Assembly (NCBI RefSeq): GCF_000758605.1
Contig: NZ_CP009282.1
Location: forward strand, 7,068,001 to 7,132,000
Length of the DNA stretch: 64,000 nucleotides
Source: Paenibacillus sp. FSL R5-0912
GTDB taxonomy: Bacteria; Bacillota; Bacilli; Paenibacillales; Paenibacillaceae
Reading direction: 5' to 3'
In this document: positions 34,212 to 43,192 of the stretch, one piece after another
Position numbering within the stretch: position 1 is the stretch's first letter
Layout of the letters: every line of letters starts with the position of its first letter
Position numbers and translations under genes: made by a program
Notes under the pieces: generated by a model
What the model was told of the DNA's origin: nothing
Databases searched by the model: none
The model's input: only the letters and a program-made list of their open reading frames with translations

Positions 34212-34871
34212 ATGATTAAAGTATTGATCGTGGACGACGACTCTTTTATCCGTGAGAGCTTGAAGGTACTGGTCGGGCTGGACCCTGAGATTGAGGTGGC
34301 CGGAACGGCAGGGGATGGCTTTGAAGCGCTCGCTTTGTTGGGGACGCCAGGCGGCGGGGCTGATGTCGCACTCATGGATATCCGGATGCCGGGGTGCGGC
34401 GGTGTGGAAGGCACACGCCTGATCAAAGAGGCTCATCCGCACGTAGCCGTTCTAATGCTGACTACCTTCGACGATGATGAATATATCATTGAAGCACTGC
34501 GTAACGGAGCCAGCGGTTATCTGCTCAAGAACATTCCGCCGGACCGGATCATTCAGGGCATCAAGACTGTACATGAGGGGAACATGCTCATTCATCCGGA
34601 TATCGCCCGCAAACTGGCCGGCTTCCTCCAGCCGCCTGTCCGTCAGGAAGCCGCCCATAGGCAGGCTCTGGAATCCTACGGGCTGACTAAAGCAGAGCTG
34701 ACCATAGTGTCCTCGATTGCAGAGGGACTTACCAATAAAGAGATTGCCGGGAAGCTGTTCCTAAGTGAAGGCACGGTCAAAAACTATATTACCGATATCC
34801 TCAGCAAGCTCGGGCTGCGGGACCGTACACAGATCGCCATTCTCTATTTGAAGAGTCAGGGGAACCGGTAG
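34212..34871 (+). CDS. NarL/LuxR-family response regulator (LnrK-like)
   Basis: A 219-residue regulator. The receiver domain has the acidic pair DD at residues 9-10, phosphorylation site Asp56 (LMDIRMPG) and Lys near 108 (YLLKNIP). The C-terminal LuxR helix-turn-helix covers about 155-212 (AELTIVSSIAEGLTNKEIAGKLFLSEGTVKNYITDILSKL). The gap to the kinase is 49 bases, with a GAAGGAG ribosome site. It most likely controls the divergent ABC operon, as in LnrJK-LMN; the operator was not identified by eye. Confidence 0.93.
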   Translation: MIKVLIVDDDSFIRESLKVLVGLDPEIEVAGTAGDGFEALALLGTPGGGADVALMDIRMPGCGGVEGTRLIKEAHPHVAVLMLTTFDDDEYIIEALRNGASGYLLKNIPPDRIIQGIKTVHEGNMLIHPDIARKLAGFLQPPVRQEAAHRQALESYGLTKAELTIVSSIAEGLTNKEIAGKLFLSEGTVKNYITDILSKLGLRDRTQIAILYLKSQGNR

Positions 34872-35249
34872 GGACTTGGTTGGGTAGGGGCTTGGGTAGC
34901 GGCTTGGGTATTACGTGCGGAAACGGCGATCCGTCCTCCACTGGGTAGTCTCGATTTCTGGACATATCAGATTTTTCAGGTGGAGAGAGAACGGGGACTT
35001 TTGTGGGACATTAAATTTGGCGTATACGAGATTGGAATGAATCATAGGGTGGCGGTTTGGCCTGGTTTGGGTAACCGGGGCACATTGTTGTACGTAATGC
35101 AGGAATTCTGCCGGATTGGCGGGTTAGCGGAAATTAGAGCCTTCAAGTTGTATGTAGACTCTTATATCCCCTCAAAAAAGGCCAGTTCCCTGGGTGATAA
35201 TCAGGGAACTGGCCTTTCAAGTTTTGCTGTTACAGGTTAAGTAATTCCG
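34872..35249. other. 378-base spacer with a dispersed repeat copy and a terminator
   Basis: It starts with a G/T-rich run of GGGTAG/GGCTTG motifs (34874-34915), continues with non-coding sequence that includes a TTGTTGTACGTAATGCAGGA copy (35085-35104) of the repeat seen at 24922-25084, and ends with a strong hairpin. The 86-residue frame at 34980-35240 crosses the repeat and ends inside the terminator, so I do not call it. Confidence 0.6.
35174..35217. terminator. Strong terminator after the MinJ-like gene
   Basis: GGCCAGTTCCCTG (35180-35192) pairs perfectly with CAGGGAACTGGCC (35202-35214). A6 lies on the left, giving T6 on minus, and TTT on the right. Confidence 0.9.
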
Positions 35250-36584
35250 TCAGACTCCGGCAGATTTCTGCTTAGCCTCCGCAGAGGCGGCAGGCTTCTT
35301 CCGGCCCCGCCGCCCGGGCGTATGGCCCCGCTGGCGGGTTCCCGTCTGCATCCCGATGATGCTGAAGATACTGGACGGCTTGGCCTCTGCGGTCACGCTT
35401 CCGTCCGGTTCCGGCACCAGAATGATGCCGAGCTGATGGTGATCGCCATCGTAGATCGCGCGCTGGAGGTATTTGCTCTCGCCTTCGCGGTTCAGCACCT
35501 CCAGCTTGCAGAACGCCGAATTCATGCGCAGCGCCTCATGCAGCTGCGCCGCGCCGGTCAACAGGACCCCGTTGACCTTCAGCAGGACCTCGCCGGGCAG
35601 GATGCCCAGCTCCTGCCCCGGGCTGCCCGGCAGCACGGCCAGCACCTTGCGGCCGGCCGGGGGATGCACGAAGACAGGACTGATACTGCGCTCCTCCAGA
35701 GCGCTGTACCAGCTTAACCCTTCGTGCAGCAGCACTGCAGTGAGCGCCGCGACCAGGGTCAGCGGGCTCCACCAGTCCGCAAGCAGGCTTAAGCCGAGCA
35801 GGACGATGCTGTATACCAGCAGCCGTCCTGAAGTGCGGGCCGCCTTGCGTCCGGGCAGCATGCCCTGGGTCATCTCGCTGAAGCCGATGATGACCGGCAG
35901 GGAGACCATGCCCAGGCCCCCGCCCAGCAGCGGATGCCAGGGCAGTTCACCGATTCCCGCACCCGGGGGAATCAGCAGGAACAGCGGCAGCGGCCAGAAG
36001 GCCTGCAGCTGGTAGCCGCCGACCACCTTGCCGCGCTTGCCGGCAAGGAAGAGCGGGGTCGCCAGCCTGGCGCCCTGCCAGCGCGCCAGCAGCGCTTCAG
36101 CCAGATGGAGCAGCGCGGCCAGCACCAGCAGCGCCGGGATATCCATCTCCCGCAGCGCCCCGGCAATCGTTCCTGCGGCTCCGCTCTGCAGCGTATCCGG
36201 AAAGAACGAAAGAACAAACTGAGCAATTCCCAGCACACCTATAGAATACGCAAAGCATAAATAGCGCACACGAAAAAGCATTAATACCAGACTGACCACC
36301 CAGATGCAGGCTACAGCCGTATAGGATAAGGAGACACCCAAGGCTACAGCTGCTAAGGAAACCACAAGTCCCGCAACCCCGCCAGTCCACACCGTCCGCC
36401 ACGTTTCTCGGCCCCAGCTATGCAGCTTCACATGGATGAGCTTCCGCTCCAGCGCAACCTGCCTGCGGTAATAGAGTGCAATAAATATAAGAGCGATATA
36501 GTAATAAGGCTGAATCAGCAGATGAATGACCGCTGTACCCCAGCTAGCAAGCAGTTCCAACATCACATTCAAACCGTTCGTCAC
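35250..36584 (-). CDS. minJ: MinJ-like PDZ membrane protein, division-site topology factor
   Basis: A 444-residue membrane protein with about eight hydrophobic segments in the first 300 residues and a PDZ domain at about 315-400 (VHPPAGRKVLAVLPGSPG, GILPGEVLLKVNGVLL). In B. subtilis MinJ (YvjD) bridges DivIVA to MinD at poles and septa, and its gene sits next to ctpB-ftsX-ftsE exactly as here. A basic tail (RQRGHTPGRRGRKK) is an addition I cannot interpret. The N terminus is uncertain: the first GTG almost touches the GGAG site, and TTG 36572 or ATG 36563 are alternatives. Name is based on topology plus synteny. Confidence 0.8.
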   Translation of the reverse strand: MTNGLNVMLELLASWGTAVIHLLIQPYYYIALIFIALYYRRQVALERKLIHVKLHSWGRETWRTVWTGGVAGLVVSLAAVALGVSLSYTAVACIWVVSLVLMLFRVRYLCFAYSIGVLGIAQFVLSFFPDTLQSGAAGTIAGALREMDIPALLVLAALLHLAEALLARWQGARLATPLFLAGKRGKVVGGYQLQAFWPLPLFLLIPPGAGIGELPWHPLLGGGLGMVSLPVIIGFSEMTQGMLPGRKAARTSGRLLVYSIVLLGLSLLADWWSPLTLVAALTAVLLHEGLSWYSALEERSISPVFVHPPAGRKVLAVLPGSPGQELGILPGEVLLKVNGVLLTGAAQLHEALRMNSAFCKLEVLNREGESKYLQRAIYDGDHHQLGIILVPEPDGSVTAEAKPSSIFSIIGMQTGTRQRGHTPGRRGRKKPAASAEAKQKSAGV

Positions 36585-36714
36585 ACTCCTTTTCGTCCGG
36601 GACTAGTGGAAATGTATTAGGTGTCCTCTAAAATGAGTCTATGTTATCGAAGCAGCAATACCCTGTATCGCCTTCAGCCCAAGGTGTACAACATAAACTT
36701 TCTTCTATTTGTAG

Positions 36715-36743
36715 AAAAAAAGAAGGCTGGAATCAGCCTTCTT
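36715..36743 (-). terminator. Terminator overlapping the Ctp protease stop codon
   Basis: AGAAGGCTG (36721-36729) pairs with CAGCCTTCT (36734-36742), followed on minus by T7. It reaches the last base of the stop codon, so it separates this gene from minJ. Confidence 0.82.
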
Positions 36744-38208
36744 ACTTGTTCGACGCCGTAGCCTTGATTTCCTTCCGGATCTCTTCGATTCCCTTATTCC
36801 GCTGATTGTCTTTGGCCGGGTCCTGAATGACCTTGATCAGCGCCAGCTCCAGCGCTTCTGCGGTCTTGGCATCAATCACGCCTGTTGACTTCAGCTTAGC
36901 GGCGCTCTGGAATTTCTTGACCGCTTCCTTGGTACCGGCATCGAAATATCCATCCTTGCGGCCCGGCTTATAGCCCAGACCATCCAGCATCGTCTGTGCG
37001 CTTTTGACATCCGTGCTGTTCATATTATATTGCAGCGTTACACTCTTATTAATCGGCGCCACCGAGAAGTAATCCGGCTGGGCGACCGCAATATCCGGCT
37101 TGATGCCCTTGCCGTGAATCCAGGTGCCGTCTGGTGTCAGCCACTTGGCAATCGTAATCTTCAGCAGACTGCCGTCACCCAGCTGCTCTTCGAAGCTGGT
37201 CTGGACGGTGCCTTTCCCGAATGAGTCCTCACCGATCAGCTTCGCACCCGCAGATTGCTGCAGTGCTCCTGCCATGATCTCCGAAGCGCTCGCGCTGCCT
37301 TTATTCATGAGCACAACTACCGGATACTTTTTCCTGGAGCCCTTTGAGGTACTGACCTCGCGCTGCTTGTTTTTGTCTTCGACCTGTACGATTGCCTTGC
37401 CGGCCGGTACAAACTGCTCTGCCATTTCGATAACAACCGGCAGCACACCGCCGGGGTCATTGCGGACATCAATGACAAGTCCCTTCATGCCTTGCGTTTC
37501 CAGCTTGGTCAGCTCTTCCTCGAACCGCTTCCCAGTGTTCTGTGAGAATTGCGTAACCTCGATCACTCCGATATTGTCCTTCTCCATCGTAGCGTAGACC
37601 GTTTCCAGTCTTACATCATCGCGGGTAATGACGAATTCCAGCGGCTCCGCTGTGCCGGTACGTTGAATCTTCAAGGTTGCGTCGCTTCCCTTGGGACCGC
37701 GGATTTTGGCTACAGCATCATTAAGCTCAAGCCCCTCCAGTGATTCCCCATTAACGGAGAGGATTACATCCTTGGCCTGAATGCCGGCCTTCTCAGCCGG
37801 TGAACCTTTGATCGGCGAGACTACAACGACCTTGCCGTTATCCGAGGAGACTTCAGCACCGATGCCCGAGAAGGAGCCTTCGATACTCTCTTCGAATCTT
37901 GCTGCCGTTTCCTTGCCCATATAGTTGGAATAAGGGTCGCCCAGTGCTTCCATCATACCGTTGACAGCGCCGTCGATCAGCTTCTCGCGGTCCACGGTCT
38001 CATAATAATTGCTCTCGATCAGGCTGAGGGCGGTACCTAGCTTCTTGGATTCTTTGTCTTGCAGTCCGGCTGTCTGCAGGACCGTCGCAATTCCCTCGCC
38101 TGCCGCTTGTCCGAATACATGCGCATAGCCGGTCACGCCCAGGGTCAGCAGGCTGCCGCACAGCAGCGCGGCAACGATCATAAAGGCTGCGGTACTCTTC
38201 TTTAACAT
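36742..38208 (-). CDS. C-terminal processing peptidase, S41 family (CtpA/CtpB-like)
   Basis: A 488-residue exported serine protease. An N-terminal anchor (about residues 4-28) is followed by a PDZ domain (about 90-175, GSPAEKAGIQAKDVILSVNG). The S41 catalytic domain has the Ser in NKGSASASEIMAGAL and the Lys in FGKGTVQT. A peptidoglycan_binding_1 domain (about 400-460, AQTMLDGLGYKPGRKDGYFDAGT) is at the C terminus. I start at ATG 38208 (MLKKSTAAF) after GGTGGG. CtpB in B. subtilis processes SpoIVFA during sporulation; a housekeeping wall-related role is equally possible here given its neighbours. Confidence 0.9.
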   Translation of the reverse strand: MLKKSTAAFMIVAALLCGSLLTLGVTGYAHVFGQAAGEGIATVLQTAGLQDKESKKLGTALSLIESNYYETVDREKLIDGAVNGMMEALGDPYSNYMGKETAARFEESIEGSFSGIGAEVSSDNGKVVVVSPIKGSPAEKAGIQAKDVILSVNGESLEGLELNDAVAKIRGPKGSDATLKIQRTGTAEPLEFVITRDDVRLETVYATMEKDNIGVIEVTQFSQNTGKRFEEELTKLETQGMKGLVIDVRNDPGGVLPVVIEMAEQFVPAGKAIVQVEDKNKQREVSTSKGSRKKYPVVVLMNKGSASASEIMAGALQQSAGAKLIGEDSFGKGTVQTSFEEQLGDGSLLKITIAKWLTPDGTWIHGKGIKPDIAVAQPDYFSVAPINKSVTLQYNMNSTDVKSAQTMLDGLGYKPGRKDGYFDAGTKEAVKKFQSAAKLKSTGVIDAKTAEALELALIKVIQDPAKDNQRNKGIEEIRKEIKATASNK

Positions 38209-38325
38209 GATGTTCCCACCGTCCCTTCTTGTCCATCTTCTCACCCGCAAGGGTCCGTTCCATGAGAAACGGCATCTCTTCCAGTATATGCCGCTGAATG
38301 AAAATATATTTATTAGAGCTCAAAT

Positions 38326-39633
38326 TTACAGATAAGGCATAGGATTAACCGTCTTGCCGTCGACCCGAACTTCGAAATGCAGATGCGGTCCGGTCACGCG
38401 TCCAGTGGCACCGGATTCGGCAATCGTCTGTCCGCGTTCTACCCGGTCTCCCGGTTTCACTTTGATTCCGCCTTCGCGGATATGGCCGTACAGCGTCCAT
38501 ACCCCGCCGCCATGGTCAATGATTACACAATAGCCGTAACCGCTCCACCATTCCGCCACCAGGACGGTACCGGAATCGGCCGCATGGATATTCGTGCCCT
38601 GCGGAACCGCAAAGTCCACACCGGTATGCATTTTGCCGACTTCACCCGTAACCGGATGCGTCCGGACACCATACGGCGAAGAGACACGAGCCGAGCCTAC
38701 CGGCAGCAGGAAGGGCCCATCACCGCCGGCATATTCCTCTACGCTGGCAATGGAGCTTCTGCTGCTGCTCGCAGACTTGGCGGCCTTGGCCGCTTTGGCA
38801 GCCGCCGCTGCCGCCCGGCGTGCCGCTTCGGCTTTGGCGGCCGCTGCGCGGCGTGCCGCTTCCTCAGCCTTGAGCTTGTCCTTCTGCTCCTCCAGGGCAG
38901 AGCGGTTGCTGGCCAGTTGCACCAGCTTGGCATTCTGCTCTTCGGAGATCACCTCAGCCTCTTGAATCTCTTCATCGTAGTAAGCAATTAGCTCCTGCTT
39001 CTCCGCTTCCTTATCCTTCAGCACACTTCGCTGGGACTCCAGATCGGTATACAGCTGCTTAGCCTGGGCGTATTGCCCCTCCAGCTCCTGCTTCTTCGCG
39101 ATGACCGTCTGCTTGTCCAGCTTATGCTGCACCAGCAGATCCTGATCCTGATCCACGATCATCTTCAGGGAATCGGCCCGGTCGAGGAAATCCGAGAAGC
39201 TGGTGGAAGACAGCAGCACATCCAGATAAGAGACTGCACCATCCGTGTACATCAGGCGGACACGTGATTCCAGTAGTTTTTCGCGGGAAGCCACACGTGC
39301 CTCTGCATCGTCCAGTTCAGTTGCCGTCACATTAAGCGACTCCTCCGTACTGGCGATTTTACCGGAAATGGTCGTCATCTCACCCTTCACCTGGGCAATC
39401 TGGTCCAGCACATACTGGAGATTCAGCGTCGTCTTATTCTTATAGTGCTGCGCTTCCTGATTGCGGGATGCCGCCTTCTCCTGCGCCGCCTTGGCCGCCT
39501 GGACCTCCTGCTGCAGCTGCTTCAGCTGCTTGTCAATCTCGGCAACACTTGTTTTCTTCGCATATCCGTCAGAGGGCCCGAACATTGTTACAGCCAGCAA
39601 CATTACGGCTATTCCGGCGACAATCTTCTTCAA
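38326..39633 (-). CDS. EnvC/PcsB-like coiled-coil M23 murein hydrolase
   Basis: A 435-residue exported protein. The signal peptide is at residues 1-25 (ending DGYAKK). Two long coiled-coil arms cover about 28-260 and contain the membrane-distal motif LYTDGAVSYLDVLLSSTSFSDFLDR seen in EnvC/PcsB-type proteins. An Ala/Lys-rich linker (about 255-290) leads to an M23 LytM domain (about 305-430) with zinc ligands in HTGVDFA and HLHFE. All expected ligands are present, so it may itself cut peptidoglycan. It sits directly downstream of ftsE-ftsX; in other bacteria FtsEX drives exactly this class of protein at the septum. Confidence 0.92.
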   Translation of the reverse strand: MKKIVAGIAVMLLAVTMFGPSDGYAKKTSVAEIDKQLKQLQQEVQAAKAAQEKAASRNQEAQHYKNKTTLNLQYVLDQIAQVKGEMTTISGKIASTEESLNVTATELDDAEARVASREKLLESRVRLMYTDGAVSYLDVLLSSTSFSDFLDRADSLKMIVDQDQDLLVQHKLDKQTVIAKKQELEGQYAQAKQLYTDLESQRSVLKDKEAEKQELIAYYDEEIQEAEVISEEQNAKLVQLASNRSALEEQKDKLKAEEAARRAAAAKAEAARRAAAAAAKAAKAAKSASSSRSSIASVEEYAGGDGPFLLPVGSARVSSPYGVRTHPVTGEVGKMHTGVDFAVPQGTNIHAADSGTVLVAEWWSGYGYCVIIDHGGGVWTLYGHIREGGIKVKPGDRVERGQTIAESGATGRVTGPHLHFEVRVDGKTVNPMPYL

Positions 39634-39676
39634 CTCGCACTCCCCGTCCTTTGTTCAAATGTGAAATTCATCTATG

Positions 39677-40591
39677 CTATACCTTCAAGAATTTGCGGAT
39701 CGACACCGTACTTCCCCAGACGCCAATTAATACACCGAGGCCAACCAGCAGTCCGCAGAGCAGCAGCCAAATATCCTCAAAAGGAATCAGCCGCAGCCCC
39801 AGCATCGGATCTCCCTGCACCGAAGAGACCAGACTGCTATAGCCCACATACAGCGCCCCCGAAGTAACCAGCGAGCCGATCAGCCCGATGAGTGCACCTT
39901 CAATAAAGAACGGCCAGCGGATAAAATAATTCGTTGCCCCTACGAGCTTCATGATGCCGATTTCCTTGCGGCGGGCGAGAATCGTTACGCGGATGGTGTT
40001 CGAGATCAAGAACATGGACATCAGCGCCAGACCTGCCACAAAAATAAACCCGATGTTGCGCACAGCCTTAGTCACTTTAAACAAGGTCTCCACCGAGCCT
40101 TTGCCATAATTCACTTTGTAGATCGGCTGCTCTTCAAGGGTCTTGTTCAGTGCTTCTATCTTCTCAGCTACAAACGGAACAGTGGTCGGCTCGATCACCT
40201 CTACGAGCAGCTTGTCCGGCAGCGGATTATTATCTTCATCGAAGCCTTCCAGGAGCTCGGCGGCATCCGGCCCCATATCTTCACGGAATTCCTTCAGACC
40301 CTGTTCTTTGGAGACGAACTCCACCTTGCTGACTTCCGGCATACTGCCGATTTCGTTTTCCAGCTTCTCCCGCATTTTCTGGTCCGTATTCAGCGTCAGA
40401 TGCACATTGATCTGCACCTGGCTGTCAGCTTTGTCCGCTACTTCATTGACATTGAGCACCAGCAATATAAACACTCCGAGCACGAAGAGAGAGACAACGA
40501 TGGACGTGATGGAAGCCACTGACATCCAGCCGTTGCGGAATACGTTTTTGAAGCCTTCCCGCACATGCCGCAAGAAGGTTTTAAAACTCAT
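39677..40591 (-). CDS. ftsX: Cell-division permease-like protein FtsX
   Basis: A 304-residue protein with four membrane helices (about 23-47, 175-200, 225-250, 270-295) and an external domain between the first and second (about 50-170) that contacts wall hydrolases. The N terminus SFKTFLRHVREGFKNVFRNGWMSVASITSI and the block VTILARRKEIGIMKLVGATNYFIRWPF are typical of Bacillales FtsX. It transmits ATP-driven movement from FtsE to murein hydrolases rather than transporting a solute. Its start overlaps the ftsE end by 11 bases, so translation is coupled. Confidence 0.96.
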   Translation of the reverse strand: MSFKTFLRHVREGFKNVFRNGWMSVASITSIVVSLFVLGVFILLVLNVNEVADKADSQVQINVHLTLNTDQKMREKLENEIGSMPEVSKVEFVSKEQGLKEFREDMGPDAAELLEGFDEDNNPLPDKLLVEVIEPTTVPFVAEKIEALNKTLEEQPIYKVNYGKGSVETLFKVTKAVRNIGFIFVAGLALMSMFLISNTIRVTILARRKEIGIMKLVGATNYFIRWPFFIEGALIGLIGSLVTSGALYVGYSSLVSSVQGDPMLGLRLIPFEDIWLLLCGLLVGLGVLIGVWGSTVSIRKFLKV

Positions 40592-41267
40592 AACCGTAAT
40601 CCCCTCTCAATTGGTCTCTGACAATCGTCCCGTTCTCAATAGCCAGCACCCGTTTGCGCATTTTGTTGACAATATCCCTGTTGTGGGTAGCCATTACGAT
40701 CGTTGTTCCGCGAAAATTAATCTCATCCAGCAGCTGCATGATGCCCCATGAGGTCTCCGGGTCCAGATTGCCGGTAGGCTCGTCCGCAATAATGACAGAA
40801 GGGTTGTTGACAATGGCTCTGGCAATGGCGATCCGCTGCTGCTCTCCCCCTGAGAGCTGTGAGGGCTCACGTCCCGCTTTGCTGCGCAGTCCCACCAGAT
40901 CGAGCACTTCATTCACACGCTTCTTGATCACCTTCTTCGGCGCCTCGATAACCTCCATCGCAAAAGCGACATTCTCATAAGCCGTCATCTTCGGCAGCAG
41001 GCGGAAATCCTGAAACACCACGCCGATGTTGCGGCGGACATAAGGAATCTTGCGGGGCTTGAGCTTGCCGATATTGAACCCGCCTACAGAGATCTGTCCT
41101 TTGGTCGGTGTTTCTTCTCTATAAATTAATTTCATGAACGTTGATTTACCTGCGCCGGACGGTCCGACGATATAGACGAACTCATTCCGGTCGATTTTGA
41201 CAGATATTCCTTGTAGCGCGTGGGTTCCGTTAGGATAGGTCTTCCATACATCCTGCATCTCGATCAT
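40581..41267 (-). CDS. ftsE: Cell-division ATP-binding protein FtsE
   Basis: A 228-residue ABC ATPase with Walker A GPSGAGKST, signature LSGGEQQRIAIA, Walker B VIIADEPTGNLD and H-loop MATHN. The start MIEMQDVWKTYPNG aligns with the usual FtsE N terminus and has GGAAGTGAT upstream; the frame is open to 41291 and a slightly longer start cannot be excluded. It is first gene of the ftsE-ftsX unit and probably continues into the M23 hydrolase gene 43 bases further on. Confidence 0.96.
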   Translation of the reverse strand: MIEMQDVWKTYPNGTHALQGISVKIDRNEFVYIVGPSGAGKSTFMKLIYREETPTKGQISVGGFNIGKLKPRKIPYVRRNIGVVFQDFRLLPKMTAYENVAFAMEVIEAPKKVIKKRVNEVLDLVGLRSKAGREPSQLSGGEQQRIAIARAIVNNPSVIIADEPTGNLDPETSWGIMQLLDEINFRGTTIVMATHNRDIVNKMRKRVLAIENGTIVRDQLRGDYGYEF

Positions 41268-41556
41268 CTTATCACTTCCCGATTCTGACATATTCCGCCG
41301 GGCCTTATCTTATCGACACCAAACTGCGGAAGCTTCCATAAACTGCATTATTATCGCAGGCGTATCTATTGTAACAAATCCCTAACCCCTTGAGTACCCG
41401 AAAGTTTTACCGAATCCTTACATATACATAAAAATATCAGGTTCACTCCAGCTTCTGTTCTAATATATATCGGTATTCCCAGGCGTTCTTTAAGACTTGA
41501 TTCCATGGCCCGTGCCGCTTCCGGCGCAAATCCGCCCCTACAGAAGGAGATTGCTT

Positions 41557-42984
41557 ATGAAAAAAGTACACGCTGCCCTCATCGCGGGTTTCGGCCTGAT
41601 TCTGGCCGGCTCGCTGGTCGCCGGAGGGTTTCATTTATATGGCTCCCAGACCACCTTGCCCAAGGGAACAGCCATTGCCGGCTGGGATATCAGCGGCCAG
41701 GACATCACCGAGGTGCGGGCCGCGCTGGAGGCAAAACTTCAGGCGCTTGAAGCTACGCCGCTCACACTGAAGGCCAAGGGGGATACCGGGTTGAGTGTCT
41801 CACTGCAGCAAGCAGGGGTAACCTATGAAGCCCAGGAATTCCGGCGCGCCCTGAAGACGCTGACGGATGGTCCGCTAATGGATCGGGTACAGGCACGGTA
41901 CAATTGGAACGGGAACTGGAATATCGGAATTCATCTGGAGATTTCGCAGCTTATGAACAGCCTAAGTCCGGCATGGGAAAAAGAATCCTTCGGCGTTCCT
42001 GTCGACGCAGTGCGGCAGATTACCAGTGATGACCGTGTCGTCTATACTCCAGGGACCACCTCCTTCGAGGTAGACTGGCATGCGCTGGAGCTCGCCCTGC
42101 AGGCGGCCGTACCCACCCGGCTTGCCGGCAACGGGGCACTGGAAGGGAAACGCATTTTGCTGGAGGTGCCCTTAACGGTCAAGCAGCCGAATGTCACGCT
42201 GCAGGCGCTGAGGGATCAAGGCATCGAGCGCAAAATCACCCAGTTCAGCACCTCACTCGGGGCCAGCGGACCCGGGCGCAGCTTCAATGTGGAGGCTGCC
42301 GCCAAAGCCGTCAACGGGACCATACTGCCGCCTGGTGCTATTTTCGATTACGGAAAAGCGATCCAGAAGGCCCAGGCGGAATATGGCTTCCGCGAGGCTC
42401 CGGTGATTGTCAACGGCAAGCTGCAGCCCGGCACGGGCGGGGGAATCTGCCAGGTCTCCAGCACTCTGTATAATGCCGCGCTGCGCTCCGGGCTTGAGAT
42501 CGTTGAACGGCGCAACCATTCACTTCCGGTCAGCTATCTGCCCAAAGGCCAGGATGCCACTTTTGCCGAGGGCTATATCAACTTCCGTTTCCGCAACAAT
42601 ACCGGCAAACATCTGATTATCAAGTCCGAAGTGAAGGGCCGCACGCTGACCGTCAAGCTGTTCGGCACTTTTCCGAGAAACGTTACTTATTCCTTAGAAT
42701 CCCGCACTGTTGAGGTACTTCCTCCCACCGACAAGTATGTGAGCGATGCCTCGCTCCCGAAGGGCGGAACAAGGGTACTGCAATCCGGCAAAACCGGCTA
42801 TGTAGTGGAGACCTACATTACCCGTTATGTTGACGGTAAAGCCAAGGAGAAGACGAAGCTCTCCCGTGATGTCTACTACGCCCAGAAACGCGTCATTGCC
42901 ATCAACCGTGGAGGCATGAGCAAATCTACGCTGCCGGAATCCCCGGGCAGACAGCTGGTGGAGGACGGGGTAAAGGGCCAATAA
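41557..42984 (+). CDS. VanW-family protein with G5 domain
   Basis: A 475-residue exported protein. A signal or anchor segment spans residues about 4-25. A PG_binding_4-like region (about 55-200) precedes the VanW domain (about 240-370), with GRSFNVEAAAKAVNGTILPPGAIFDY, GTGGGICQVSSTLYNAAL and FAEGYINFRFRNNTGKHLII. A G5-like domain ends the protein (VDGKAKEKTKLSRDVYYAQKRVIAIN). VanW-type proteins are common near wall-remodelling genes; their biochemical role is not established. ATG 41557 has AAGGAGA upstream. It is divergent from ftsE and followed by a good terminator. Confidence 0.88.
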   Translation: MKKVHAALIAGFGLILAGSLVAGGFHLYGSQTTLPKGTAIAGWDISGQDITEVRAALEAKLQALEATPLTLKAKGDTGLSVSLQQAGVTYEAQEFRRALKTLTDGPLMDRVQARYNWNGNWNIGIHLEISQLMNSLSPAWEKESFGVPVDAVRQITSDDRVVYTPGTTSFEVDWHALELALQAAVPTRLAGNGALEGKRILLEVPLTVKQPNVTLQALRDQGIERKITQFSTSLGASGPGRSFNVEAAAKAVNGTILPPGAIFDYGKAIQKAQAEYGFREAPVIVNGKLQPGTGGGICQVSSTLYNAALRSGLEIVERRNHSLPVSYLPKGQDATFAEGYINFRFRNNTGKHLIIKSEVKGRTLTVKLFGTFPRNVTYSLESRTVEVLPPTDKYVSDASLPKGGTRVLQSGKTGYVVETYITRYVDGKAKEKTKLSRDVYYAQKRVIAINRGGMSKSTLPESPGRQLVEDGVKGQ

Positions 42985-42996
42985 GCTGCTGCAAGT

Positions 42997-43039
42997 AAAA
43001 ACGGCTGTGCCCTCCTTATAAAAGGGAGGCACAGCCGTT
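42997..43039. terminator. Terminator after the VanW-family gene
   Basis: ACGGCTGTGCC (43001-43011) pairs with GGCACAGCCGT (43028-43038), with an inner CTCC/GGAG. A-rich on the left side. Confidence 0.85.
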
Positions 43040-43192
43040 CGTGCGTAACATTCGGCGGAAACTTAAACTTTAGCCCAAGCATGCTTTTTAATAAAAATGG
43101 CATCCTTTACATAAGGCTTACCGGAGAAGCCATTATAATTTACGATTGCGCGCTACAGTTGAAAGTAGAACCTATCAGAAAGGATGAATTCT

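Noticed and set aside
34980..35240. 86-codon frame after the response regulator
   Set aside because: It contains a dispersed repeat (LLYVMQEF part) and ends inside the terminator hairpin at 35174-35217. No ribosome site.
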